A DNA stretch of 64,000 nucleotides. Source: RGIG7213 sp045540335. GTDB lineage: Bacteria > Bacillota > Clostridia > Oscillospirales > CAG-272. Made by a program: the position numbers and the translations under genes. Of the stretch, positions 24,122 through 33,500 are shown piece by piece; the stretch's first letter is position 1, and every line of letters begins with the position of its first letter. Below the pieces are notes generated by a model, which had not been told where the DNA came from, did no database searches, and worked only from the letters and a program-made list of their open reading frames with translations. Location of the stretch: positions 1 to 64,000 of the forward strand of contig JAZQHC010000049.1 of the NCBI GenBank assembly GCA_045540335.1, given 5' to 3'.

Positions 24122-26036
24122 AGGAAAGTTTTATTTATCTACCGCTATTGCCTATGCTTCAAAAAAGCCTCACATAGGCAATACATATGAAGTTATATTT
24201 GCCGACTGTATTGCAAGATATAAAAGGCTTTGCGGTTACGACGTTCATTTTCTTACAGGAACAGATGAACACGGCCAAAAAATAGAGGATCTTGCAAAGC
24301 AAGAGGGTATTTCCCCGAAAGAATACGTTGATAAAATTTCAGGCATAATTAAAGACTTATGGGACGGTGTAGGTGCAAGCTACGACCGTTTTATACGCAC
24401 AACGGACGAAGATCACGAACGTGCCGTTACGCACATCTTCAACAAGCTGTACGAGCAAGGCGATATTTACAAAAGCGAATACGAGGGTTGGTATTGCGTG
24501 CCGTGCGAATCCTTTTTCACCGAAACACAGCTTAAAGACGGCAAATGCCCCGATTGCGGTGCAGAAGTGAAAAAAACAAAGGAAGAAGCATACTTCCTTG
24601 CGATGAGCAAGTATCAAGACAAATTGATGAAGCACATAGAAGAAAACCCCGACTTCATCGTACCCGAATCAAGAAAGAAGGAAATGGTACACAACTTTTT
24701 GAAGCCCGGTCTTCAGGATCTTTGCGTTTCCCGTTCCTCATTCAAATGGGGCATCCCCGTTGAATTCGACCAAAAGCACGTTATCTACGTTTGGATAGAC
24801 GCGCTTTCCAACTACATCACAGGCTTGGGATACGACGTAAACGAGCAAGGCGAGCTTTATAAAAAATACTGGCCTTGCGACGTTCACATTATCGGTAAAG
24901 ATATTCTTCGCTTCCACACCATATATTGGCCTATCGTTCTTATGGCTTTGGGCGAACCGTTGCCCAAGCAAGTATTCGGCCACCCGTGGCTTTTATTCGG
25001 TCAGGATAAGATGAGTAAATCAAAGGGCAACGTAATATACGCAGACGATCTTATAAAGCACTTCGGTGCAGACGGATGCCGTTACTACGTGCTTGCGGAA
25101 ATGCCGTATGCAAACGACGGATCTATAACATACGAAAGCGTTATAACACGCTACAACAGCGACCTTGCAAATAATCTCGGTAACCTTACAAAGCGCACCG
25201 GTGCAATGATAAACAAATATCAAAACGGTATCATTATTGCCCCGGGTGAAGACGAGGGTACAGACGCCGAATTGAAAGCCGAGGTTTCTTCTGCCGTAAG
25301 CGAATACTTCAAATTGATGGACGAGTATAAAACTGCCGATGCCGCAAACACAATTTTCACAATGCTGCGCCGTGCAAACAAATATATCGACGAAACGATG
25401 CCTTGGGCATTGGCAAAGGACGAAGCGAAATCCGCAAGGCTTTCAACAGTTCTTTACAACCTTCTTGAATGTATCAGGGTCGGTGCGGTATTGCTTGCAC
25501 CGTTTATGCCGGAAACATCTGCAAAAATATTCTCCCTTTTGGGCACTGAAAAATGCGATTTCGACAGCGTTGCATCATTCGGCGCGTTGGAATACGGCAT
25601 CAAGGTAACCGACGGCGATGCTTTATTTAATCGTGTAGATGAAGAAAAAATGGCACAAGCCCTTAAAGAAGACGCAGAAAGATCAATGCCGAAAATACAA
25701 AAGCCCGAACCCGTTGCCGAAATCGGTATAGAACAGTTTATGGGTACAGAGCTTCGCACAGCGCAGATAATCGCTTGCGAGCCCGTTGCAAAATCCGACA
25801 AGCTTTTGAAGCTTCAGGTAGATCTTGGATACGAGCAAAGGCAGGTTGTTTCCGGTATTGCAAAATTCTACAAGCCTGCTGATCTTATCGGCAAAAAGAT
25901 AATTCTTGTTGCAAACCTGAAGCCCGTTAAATTAAGGGGCGTTGATTCGTACGGAATGATACTTGCAAGCGGCGAAGAGGAAGTACGCGTTATATTCCTT
26001 GATGAAAGCACCCCCTTGGGCGAGCGTATCAGATAA
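24111..26036 (+). CDS. metG: Methionyl-tRNA synthetase
   Basis: A 641-residue class Ia synthetase charging tRNA-Met. HIGH-type HIGN lies at residues 21-24 and KMSKS at 300-304. The zinc knuckle has CVPC and CPDC pairs (about 128-147), corresponding to the single-knuckle form. An anticodon-binding helical domain follows. A C-terminal EMAP/Trbp111-like tRNA-binding domain (about 535-641) includes GTELRTAQIIACEPVAKSDK and LKLQVDLGYE, and supports homodimerisation. AAAGGAA lies about 10 bases before the ATG. The stop and the tatD start share one base (TAATG). Confidence 0.97.
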   Translation: MENKGKFYLSTAIAYASKKPHIGNTYEVIFADCIARYKRLCGYDVHFLTGTDEHGQKIEDLAKQEGISPKEYVDKISGIIKDLWDGVGASYDRFIRTTDEDHERAVTHIFNKLYEQGDIYKSEYEGWYCVPCESFFTETQLKDGKCPDCGAEVKKTKEEAYFLAMSKYQDKLMKHIEENPDFIVPESRKKEMVHNFLKPGLQDLCVSRSSFKWGIPVEFDQKHVIYVWIDALSNYITGLGYDVNEQGELYKKYWPCDVHIIGKDILRFHTIYWPIVLMALGEPLPKQVFGHPWLLFGQDKMSKSKGNVIYADDLIKHFGADGCRYYVLAEMPYANDGSITYESVITRYNSDLANNLGNLTKRTGAMINKYQNGIIIAPGEDEGTDAELKAEVSSAVSEYFKLMDEYKTADAANTIFTMLRRANKYIDETMPWALAKDEAKSARLSTVLYNLLECIRVGAVLLAPFMPETSAKIFSLLGTEKCDFDSVASFGALEYGIKVTDGDALFNRVDEEKMAQALKEDAERSMPKIQKPEPVAEIGIEQFMGTELRTAQIIACEPVAKSDKLLKLQVDLGYEQRQVVSGIAKFYKPADLIGKKIILVANLKPVKLRGVDSYGMILASGEEEVRVIFLDESTPLGERIR

Positions 26037-26815
26037 TGCTGTTTGACACACACGCACATTACGATGACGAGAGATTTGCCAACATGGATAACGGGCAAAC
26101 CGTTGATTCTCTACTTTCTTCATTGTTTGAAAGCGGCGTTGGCAAGATAATCAATGCAGGCACTAACTTACAGACAAGCCAAAAAAGTATAGATTTTGCC
26201 GAAAAATACAGCGGTATGTACGCCGCAGTCGGGATACATCCCTCCGATTGCTTCAAATATGAGGATATGCAGTCTGTTTTAGATAAGATATCCTCTCTGT
26301 CACAGCATGAAAAGGTTGTTGCCATAGGCGAGATAGGGCTTGATTACCATTACGATTTTTCCCCTAAAAACACACAAAAGCAATGGTTTGCCGCACAGCT
26401 TGATTTAGCACGGAGATTAGACCTTCCCGTAATAATACACGACAGGGATGCACACGGCGACGTTTTTGATATGTTAAGGGCGTGCAAAGGCATACGTGCA
26501 GTTATGCATAGCTGCTCTGAAAGTGCTGAAACGGTGCGTCAACTTACAAAACTGGGGCATTACGTATCTTTTTCGGGAAGCCTTACGTTTAAAAACGCTT
26601 CTTCCGTTGTTCAAGCAGCCGAAGCTGCACCTATTGATATGATACTTATAGAAACCGACTGTCCTTATCTTGCACCTGTACCATTTCGCGGCAAGATGAA
26701 TCACAGCGGCTTAATGAAGCATACAGCAGAAAAATTGGCGGAAATAAAAGGCGTTTCTTACGAAGAAATATGCCGTATAACATTTGAAAACGCAGTTCGC
26801 TTTTTCAAACTTTAA
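26036..26815 (+). CDS. TatD-family metal-dependent hydrolase
   Basis: A 259-residue TIM-barrel nuclease-type hydrolase. Metal ligands are visible in FDTHAHYDD, VAIGEIGLDY, VIIHDRDAHGD, VMHSCS and LIETDCPYLAP. TatD proteins act as 3'-5' DNA/RNA exonucleases or deoxyribonucleases in quality control and repair. The metG-tatD pair is conserved across Firmicutes. The start overlaps the metG stop (TAATG), so translation is probably coupled. Confidence 0.93.
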   Translation: MLFDTHAHYDDERFANMDNGQTVDSLLSSLFESGVGKIINAGTNLQTSQKSIDFAEKYSGMYAAVGIHPSDCFKYEDMQSVLDKISSLSQHEKVVAIGEIGLDYHYDFSPKNTQKQWFAAQLDLARRLDLPVIIHDRDAHGDVFDMLRACKGIRAVMHSCSESAETVRQLTKLGHYVSFSGSLTFKNASSVVQAAEAAPIDMILIETDCPYLAPVPFRGKMNHSGLMKHTAEKLAEIKGVSYEEICRITFENAVRFFKL

Positions 26816-26829
26816 CGAAAGGGAATACT

Positions 26830-28056
26830 ATGAAAAAAGTTACCTCATTTATTGCAGTCGTTCTTTGCGCGTTAACGTTGTTTTCTTGTGCAAAAGATAC
26901 TGTAAGCCAACAAACCGACACACAACAGCCTTTGCAAACGGAAGCAGACGCACAAACCCAAGCACAAACGACCCCCGAAGATACCGCCGAAGAAACGACC
27001 CCCAAAACAGAAGGCGAAACAACCGAGGATTACATAGCGTATCTTATGGGCTTGGGATTTCCGAAGGATTATGCACAATTGCTTGAACCGTTGCACAAAA
27101 GGCACCCCGAATGGCAGTTTAACCCTATTAAAATAACCGATCTTTCCAACGGAAAATACACTTGGAATTACGTTATCGAAAAAGAAATCGAGGATGACGA
27201 AAACAACACCGTATATTATACGTTAAGTGACGCGATGGACTATGCTATCGACGACAAGCTTGTTGAATCGGGAATCTGGTTCAGGGCAAAGCGCGAATCG
27301 GTTGAATTTTTTATGGACCCGCGCAATTTCTTAACGGAAAATAACATTTTCATGTTTGAAAACCTTCAGGGCGACGTAACAGATTCAACCCTTGCGGTTG
27401 AATGCCTGCTTGACGGTACGTTTATGTTCCGTGCCAATATGGGCGATAATGGCAGCAACATGAAATATTCGGAATGCTTCGTTGAAGTAGGTAAAAAGGT
27501 GGGCATCAGCCCGCTGATGATTGCAGCCAGACTTCGCCAAGAGCAGGGCGTTTCGGGCACAAGCGCGCTGATATCAGGCACTTGCGGAAATACCCTTTGG
27601 GAGTATTACAGCAATCAAACGAATAGTGCACCCGCAAGCGGATACAGTGAAGGAAGCCTTAAAGCATATAACGGTTACTACAACTTTTTCAACATCGAAG
27701 CAACCGGCACGGGCAGATTTGCAACGCTTCTTGCAGGCATGAAGGAAGCGCAAAACGGCGGTTGGACAAGCCGATACAAGGCAATCGAAGGCGGCGCAAC
27801 AAAGGTAAAATCACGTTATATAGACGATTTCCAACAAACGCTGTATTTCCAAAAGTTTAATATAGACCCGCGCTCGCACAGAAATTTCTGGGGGCAGTAT
27901 ATGCAAGCTATACATGCAGCATACGACGAGGGCAGATCAACCTTTAATGCTTACAGACGTGCAAATCTTTTAAACAACCCCTTTGTATTTGACATACCTG
28001 TTTTCGAAGGTATGCCCGAATCACCCTGTCCCGACCCGGGAACAAGATATTCTTAA
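26830..28056 (+). CDS. Lipoprotein with glucosaminidase (LytD-like) domain
   Basis: A 408-residue exported protein. The signal peptide MKKVTSFIAVVLCALTLFSC has lipobox LFSC (Cys20). A Gln/Thr/Glu-rich stalk follows (about 25-70). Residues 75-190 include GFPKDYAQLLEPLHKRHPEWQF and FFMDPRNFLTENNIFMFE, and 210-390 hold the glucosaminidase core LMIAARLRQEQGVSG with the likely catalytic Glu and GYYNFFNIEATG. This arrangement occurs in clostridial beta-N-acetylglucosaminidases that cleave the glycan strands of peptidoglycan. An AAAGGG site lies 8 bases from the ATG. It lies 14 bases after tatD. Confidence 0.85.
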   Translation: MKKVTSFIAVVLCALTLFSCAKDTVSQQTDTQQPLQTEADAQTQAQTTPEDTAEETTPKTEGETTEDYIAYLMGLGFPKDYAQLLEPLHKRHPEWQFNPIKITDLSNGKYTWNYVIEKEIEDDENNTVYYTLSDAMDYAIDDKLVESGIWFRAKRESVEFFMDPRNFLTENNIFMFENLQGDVTDSTLAVECLLDGTFMFRANMGDNGSNMKYSECFVEVGKKVGISPLMIAARLRQEQGVSGTSALISGTCGNTLWEYYSNQTNSAPASGYSEGSLKAYNGYYNFFNIEATGTGRFATLLAGMKEAQNGGWTSRYKAIEGGATKVKSRYIDDFQQTLYFQKFNIDPRSHRNFWGQYMQAIHAAYDEGRSTFNAYRRANLLNNPFVFDIPVFEGMPESPCPDPGTRYS

Positions 28057-28066
28057 TAGGTACGTT

Positions 28067-28531
28067 ATGGATAGATGTAAATCAGCAGCCGAATTTTTCA
28101 CAAGCGGATGTAACTGCTCGCAAGCGGTATTTGCCGCTTTTGCGGATATCATGGGTATAGACAAAAACGATGCTTTGCGCCTTTCCTCCTCGTTTGGGGG
28201 CGGCATGGGCAGAATGCGCGAAGTATGCGGCGCGTGCAGCGGTATGTTTATGGTTGCAGGTATGCTTTACGGCACTACAGACAGCGATAACGAATCAGCA
28301 AAAGCCGCACATTACGCACTTATTCAAGAAATGGCACGCCGTTTTAAAGAAAAAAACAACGGCACTATTATCTGCCGCGAATTATTAAGCGGGCTTGCCG
28401 CAGGAAAATCGACATCTCCTATACCGGAGCACCGCTGTGCCGAATATTACAAAGCAAGGCCGTGTATGAAATTCGTGCTTGACGCAGTTGAAATAACCGA
28501 GCAGATAATAAAAGAAAAAGAAGAAAAATAG
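28067..28531 (+). CDS. C_GCAxxG_C_C family redox-type protein
   Basis: A 154-residue protein with conserved cysteines spaced as in the C_GCAxxG_C_C family: SGCNCSQAVFAAF near the N-terminus, then FGGGMGRMREVCGACSGMFMVAGMLYG, then late CRELL, HRCAEYY and RPCMKF. The family is thought to bind metals or form redox-active disulfides, but no reaction is established. AGG lies 6 bases before ATG 28067; the upstream frame extension overlaps the preceding gene. It is last in the operon and ended by a terminator. Confidence 0.85.
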   Translation: MDRCKSAAEFFTSGCNCSQAVFAAFADIMGIDKNDALRLSSSFGGGMGRMREVCGACSGMFMVAGMLYGTTDSDNESAKAAHYALIQEMARRFKEKNNGTIICRELLSGLAAGKSTSPIPEHRCAEYYKARPCMKFVLDAVEITEQIIKEKEEK

Positions 28532-28535
28532 CTTT

Positions 28536-28572
28536 AAAATCCGATTTGTTTCATACAAGTCGGATTTTTTTA
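28536..28572 (+). terminator. Intrinsic terminator
   Basis: AAAATCCGATTTGT pairs with ACAAGTCGGATTTT (one mismatch) around a 5-base loop, ending in seven T residues. Confidence 0.85.
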
Positions 28573-28614
28573 TGATTGTTTATTTTTATATATCTTCTTT
28601 TTGAAAACAAAATA

Positions 28615-28643
28615 TTGACTTTTTATGCTACTACACGTATAAT
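28615..28643 (+). promoter_or_regulatory. Sigma-A promoter of the CHAP surface protein
   Basis: TTGACT (28615-28620), 17-bp spacer, TATAAT (28638-28643), about 30 bases before the start codon. Confidence 0.82.
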
Positions 28644-28672
28644 ATTATACAGCTTGTATATTGGAGGAGCTT

Positions 28673-30472
28673 ATGAATAAAAAATCAAATTCAAATAAAA
28701 TAAGGATGCTATACGCAATATCAGTCATTTTGGCGTTGTCGTCTGTTTTTACATGTGTATGTTCTGCTTTGTCTTTTTCCTATTCAACGGGAAAAGCTTA
28801 CAGAAACAGCTATTATTACAAAGCGGCTTCAAGCTATAAATTAACGGGTGATGTAAGGTATGACCTTATATCGCTTGCGTTTACACAGCTTGGCTATCAC
28901 TCCGGTGATAGCGACGACGAAATGCACGGCGAAAACATTCTTGGCACAAAAAGCTTTGCAGAGTATAACCGTATATACGGAAAAACCGACAACGGCCAAG
29001 GCAACGGTACAAGCTACGGCTATTATTGGTGCTGCTGCTTCGTATCGTGGTGTATGCGACAGGTAGGGGTTGATAAAGCAATCGTTCCCACAATGTGTGC
29101 CAGCAGAAAAATGATCAGCGCACTTGAAAAAAACGGGCAATATAAAGAAGCATCATCGGGATATACACCGATATGCGGAGATATGATATTCTTTATGGAT
29201 GCCGACGGTTGGGCGGCAACACATATAGGCTTTGTTGTTGGTGTTAAGGATAACCTGATCTACACGATCGAGGGTAATGCAAACAACAACGTTATGGCAA
29301 AATGTTACAACGCAGATGACCCGTACATATTAGGCTTCAGTTGTATAGATTTTGAAAGGGTAGAAGATATAAAATACGACTTTCCCCTTGCAGTCAACGA
29401 AGAAATGTTTTTCCCTATAAAAACCGTAAGGGAGGAAACAAACGTATATTCCGCCCCCGGCAAAACTAACGAATTGGTATATACCTTTGCCCCCGGTGAA
29501 CGCCTTGAAGTATTAGACACCAGCGGCTGCTGGGCAAAAGTATCAACACCAAACGGTTACGGCTGGTGCGATAGCGACTTTTGCGAGAAAATAGTACCCG
29601 AAATCGCATATGCAGTAAAATATTATCTCTGCGGCGGAACGGGAGGCGCACTTAACGCAATAAGCTACGGCGGCGAAGCAATCACCATTTCAAGCAATGC
29701 GCCGATACGCGCAGGTTATACATTCAAGGGTTGGGCAGAATCACCCGATGGAAAGGTTAAATATAAACCGTCTGACATTTATCAAGGCGAGCATGGCGAC
29801 AGCTTAAAACGTCTTTACGCCGTTTGGGAGCCCGTAGTGCATACAGTAAAGTATCTTGATGCAGACGGAAATGTTCTTGTTGAAGAAAAGGTAAACTACG
29901 GCGGCAAAACCCCGAGCGTAAAAGGGCCGTCAAAATCTTCTGACGAAAGCTTTGATTATAAATTTAAAGAATGGTCGCCATATATAGAAAAATACGTATA
30001 TGAAGACGCAGTATATACCCCCGTATATACTTCCACCCCTGTGGCAAAGGTTACGACCGCACCGCAAACGACCGCACCGCAAACTACCGTACCCCCGGAA
30101 ACAACTGTTCAAACACAGGCACAAACCACCGCACCTGTTGAGGAACCCGCCACATCCACTATAGAAGAGACAACGTTTGCCGAAACAGTACCGGAAACAA
30201 TACCGTCAACAGATATCGCAACGACTGATATTCTGCAATCGGAAACCGAAGCCCCAAAAGAAGATCCGCCTACTGAACAAACAGATTATACAACAAAAAA
30301 TCCGACAACCGATGCTTTGACAACAACAGTTCAAGGCACTACCGGCAATCAGAATAATGGCAGTGAAAAGGCAAACAATACAATAATTACGGTAATAATA
30401 GTCGTAGTATCCATCGCGGCAGTATCCGCGGCAGCAGTATTCATAGTAATGAAAAAGAAAAGATCCGCTTAA
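28673..30472 (+). CDS. CHAP-type cell-wall hydrolase with SH3 and InlB-B-like repeats, membrane-anchored
   Basis: A 599-residue surface protein with an N-terminal signal/anchor helix (about 8-32). A CHAP/NlpC-like amidase domain (about 55-225) has YWCCCFVSWCMRQ (catalytic Cys) and THIGFVVGV (His). An SH3-like domain (about 240-305) has NVYSAPGK and GYGWCDSDF. An InlB B-repeat-type domain (about 320-390) has GYTFKGWAESPDGK and LYAVWEP, and a related beta domain follows (390-460). A Thr/Pro/Gln-rich stalk (about 465-565) leads to a final TM helix and the tail KKKRSA, with no LPxTG. GGAGGAG sets ATG 28673. Likely role: peptidoglycan cleavage at the cell surface. Confidence 0.85.
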   Translation: MNKKSNSNKIRMLYAISVILALSSVFTCVCSALSFSYSTGKAYRNSYYYKAASSYKLTGDVRYDLISLAFTQLGYHSGDSDDEMHGENILGTKSFAEYNRIYGKTDNGQGNGTSYGYYWCCCFVSWCMRQVGVDKAIVPTMCASRKMISALEKNGQYKEASSGYTPICGDMIFFMDADGWAATHIGFVVGVKDNLIYTIEGNANNNVMAKCYNADDPYILGFSCIDFERVEDIKYDFPLAVNEEMFFPIKTVREETNVYSAPGKTNELVYTFAPGERLEVLDTSGCWAKVSTPNGYGWCDSDFCEKIVPEIAYAVKYYLCGGTGGALNAISYGGEAITISSNAPIRAGYTFKGWAESPDGKVKYKPSDIYQGEHGDSLKRLYAVWEPVVHTVKYLDADGNVLVEEKVNYGGKTPSVKGPSKSSDESFDYKFKEWSPYIEKYVYEDAVYTPVYTSTPVAKVTTAPQTTAPQTTVPPETTVQTQAQTTAPVEEPATSTIEETTFAETVPETIPSTDIATTDILQSETEAPKEDPPTEQTDYTTKNPTTDALTTTVQGTTGNQNNGSEKANNTIITVIIVVVSIAAVSAAAVFIVMKKKRSA

Positions 30473-30486
30473 TATAAACAGATGCT

Positions 30487-30557
30487 AAAATGGCAGAGAA
30501 CACGTGGTGTGCCCCCCTAATTGAGGGGGGCACTTTCACACAATTCTCTGCCATTTT
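30487..30557. terminator. Nested bidirectional terminator
   Basis: The outer perfect arms AAAATGGCAGAGAA (30487-30500) and TTCTCTGCCATTTT (30544-30557) enclose a second hairpin, GTGCCCCCC/GGGGGGCAC (30510-30533). T tracts flank both sides. It separates the convergent CHAP protein and giant surface protein genes. Confidence 0.8.
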
Positions 30558-33500
30558 TTAATTAAATCTTCTTTTTTTGAAATACACAACACCTGCAAGC
30601 GAACATATTGCAATCAAAGCCACATAAGGCACGAACATATTTTCACCCGTGGGGGGAACGTTTTCTTCGCCGCCGTCTTCGGGCTGATCAGATACAGCTT
30701 TAGCCATTATCGGCTTCGGCATAGAAGCTTCGCGCATTTGATCGTATCCATCTCCAAGGCTGATCTGTACGATTGAATACACATCTTTTTCCATCAACGG
30801 ATCTTCAAGAATATATTGCAATTTAGTTTCACCGCCTGCGGATACACTCTCGTCAAATGTATGCTGATAATCCCTACCCTCGCCCTGATTGGAAATATAA
30901 GGTCTGTTAAGATATTTAACAGTAGGCGTACCGGGGGCGTTACCTATATTCTTTACATCAAGTATAACGATACAATCGTTCGAGTTGGATAATGCATGCA
31001 GCTCGGGAAGATCTGCAAATACGAAATAACTTTCGTATAATACTTCTGCGGTAGCCTGTGATGTGTATTGCGCTTGTTCTTCCAAACCTGCCACATCAAG
31101 CGTTACATTCGTAGTAGCGTTGAAGCTTTCGGGAATGGGCAGATCTATCGGTAATTCTACCGAAGCACCCGCAAATATCGGCTTTTCATATTTCACAACG
31201 ATATCTTCACCTATACCGCTTAAGCGTATATTTGCGCCGTTAAAGGTTTCCAAGCCTTCGTTTTGCAAGGTTACAATTGCTGTTGCAACACTGCCGGGCA
31301 AGGGGTATTTCGTTATTTCAAGCTTTGCGGATATTTCGGGCTTATCTATACTGAATTGCACCATAAGATCTGCACCGTCACTTTCAAGGCGCAGTTTATT
31401 GTTCAATTTTGTAAACGCCAGCAAAAACTTGTTTTCCACGCCGCTTTGCATACAAATGCTGTCAAGCGCACCTATGGGCATGTTTACGTCTGTAAGGGCT
31501 ATCGGCTCGCCTTCGGCATACAGCTGGTACGTATGCGGGCAGCCTTCCAAATCTTCAAGCTCCTCACGAAGTGCAACAACATCGGAATTAAGCATGGTTT
31601 TAAGAAGCAAGCCGTATATTTCATCCGTGGGAACAAGCTGTTCCTCGCTGACTGCATCATTTCCTATCCAGCAAAGAAGAACGTTGCCGTCTTCTGCGAT
31701 AGATGCCGAGAACTTACTTCCTATATGGAAGGTGCTTTCATCTGAAACGACGGACACCATACCGCTTTCCTCGGGAGTTTGTACAGTGTACGTTCCATCT
31801 GCATTGGCTATAACGTACGCGTTTGCACGTACCTCTTCATGGTCGGTATCACGTGCCACGAAATCCGTCATATAAACTATCTGGCCGTTATTATTCCACA
31901 AAAGATGCAAATAGTTATCCGTACTTAAAACCTCGGGGGTTTGCGCGCAATCGCTGCTTTTCGTAATTCTGATAAGAGCTTCGGTTTTCGGGGGAAGGCC
32001 TTCACCGCCGACAGAATAAACTCTTAAGTACATTTCCCTATCTTCAATGCTGGGCTGTAAGCTTTCCGTTTGATAATCGTAGGTCATAAGCTTGCCGTCT
32101 CTATCCAATACGACTATTTCACCGAATATTCCATCGTGAACGAACGGCTGAACCTCTACGATTCGGTACTCGCCGCCCTCTTCGTTTTCGGCGCGAATCG
32201 GCACGGAAGTCCATTTTTGTGTATCGTTTATATCTGCAACAGCCATGGCTATTGTACGTTCTGTGTTTGCAATATCCTCAGCAGTTACGTTTTCTGTTGT
32301 TTGGTATGCGTTACGTTGATAATAAACGTAAATATTATCACCGTTTTGCACCGCATCCAACGCACCGCACGCCACGGCAGAGTTTTCTGCAATGGTAAAC
32401 GCTTCGCCAACGGGCTTGCCTGTTTGTTTACTAAATATTCTGCCGCGCAAATTCATTGCGTTAAGCACCTTTGCAACCTGCTGTGCAGAAATATTTTCAA
32501 CGTCAACAGATTTTAAAAGTGTATCAAAATCCGCTTCAGACCAAGTAACAATAATATTGTCTTCCAATTCGTAAACGTTGATATCGTATTGAAGCGATGT
32601 GCCAACAGCTGACGAATTATCATCTATAAGGCATATCGGGCCCCAAGTATTACCGCCGTCTTCGCTTACGCAATACGCCGCGCTTAAATAGTTAAGACTG
32701 CCGTCTTCTGCGTTATTATCCGCAAGGAAGAACGCCATAACCCTATTTTCATCAAGCTTGTAAAGGTAAACGTTAGTATTTTTGAATACGTCGCTTACCA
32801 AAACGTCGCTTTGTGACGATGCCATTTTAATAAGACCTTCTTGCGATCTGTCCGGTATGGTAAAGGTCATATTTGCAAATGCTTCGTCTAACGTTTCGTA
32901 ATTGCCTTTAGATGTTGAATACATAGCCTTAAGCGTTTGCTTTTGTTCTATCGTTTCAAGCTGTTCTAAAAGCTTCTGGTCGCCGTACGACACAATATTT
33001 TTAGAATACGTTATCTTACCGGTGAATAAAACCATATCCGCACCGATGCTTACGTCGAAGGATACTTTACCGCCTACTTCACGCTCTACACAGTCTATCA
33101 TAAGCGGGAAAGACAAGTTACCCTCTGCAAATACGCTTAAAAAGCCGTTATAACCAACGCCGCCCTTCAAGCCGACCTTCATAATAGGTGCACAAATAAA
33201 CATCTGCTCTGCATCGTTACTGGGTGTAAGCAACGATTTTACATCTGTAAGGTATTTATCCTTATAAACGTATTTCAATTGAACGTATGCTTCGGAATTA
33301 ACGTTTACGCATATATAAACCGGCACGGGTCCAAGCGCAAACGGAACGTTGTACATAATAAACGCATCTATTCCCAATGCAAAATCCATTGCTATTATTT
33401 GCCCTGTAACCGTATTTACTTTAACGCTTATAGAGAATATGGGGTAAAAATCAAGTCTGGTGGTACTTTTACCTTTAACCTTGGAAGAACCGTTCTGTTC

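Noticed and set aside
30050..30130. DNA-level direct repeats (ACCGCACCGCAAACG type)
   Set aside because: They encode a Thr/Pro/Gln stalk in frame in the CHAP surface protein, so this is coding low complexity.
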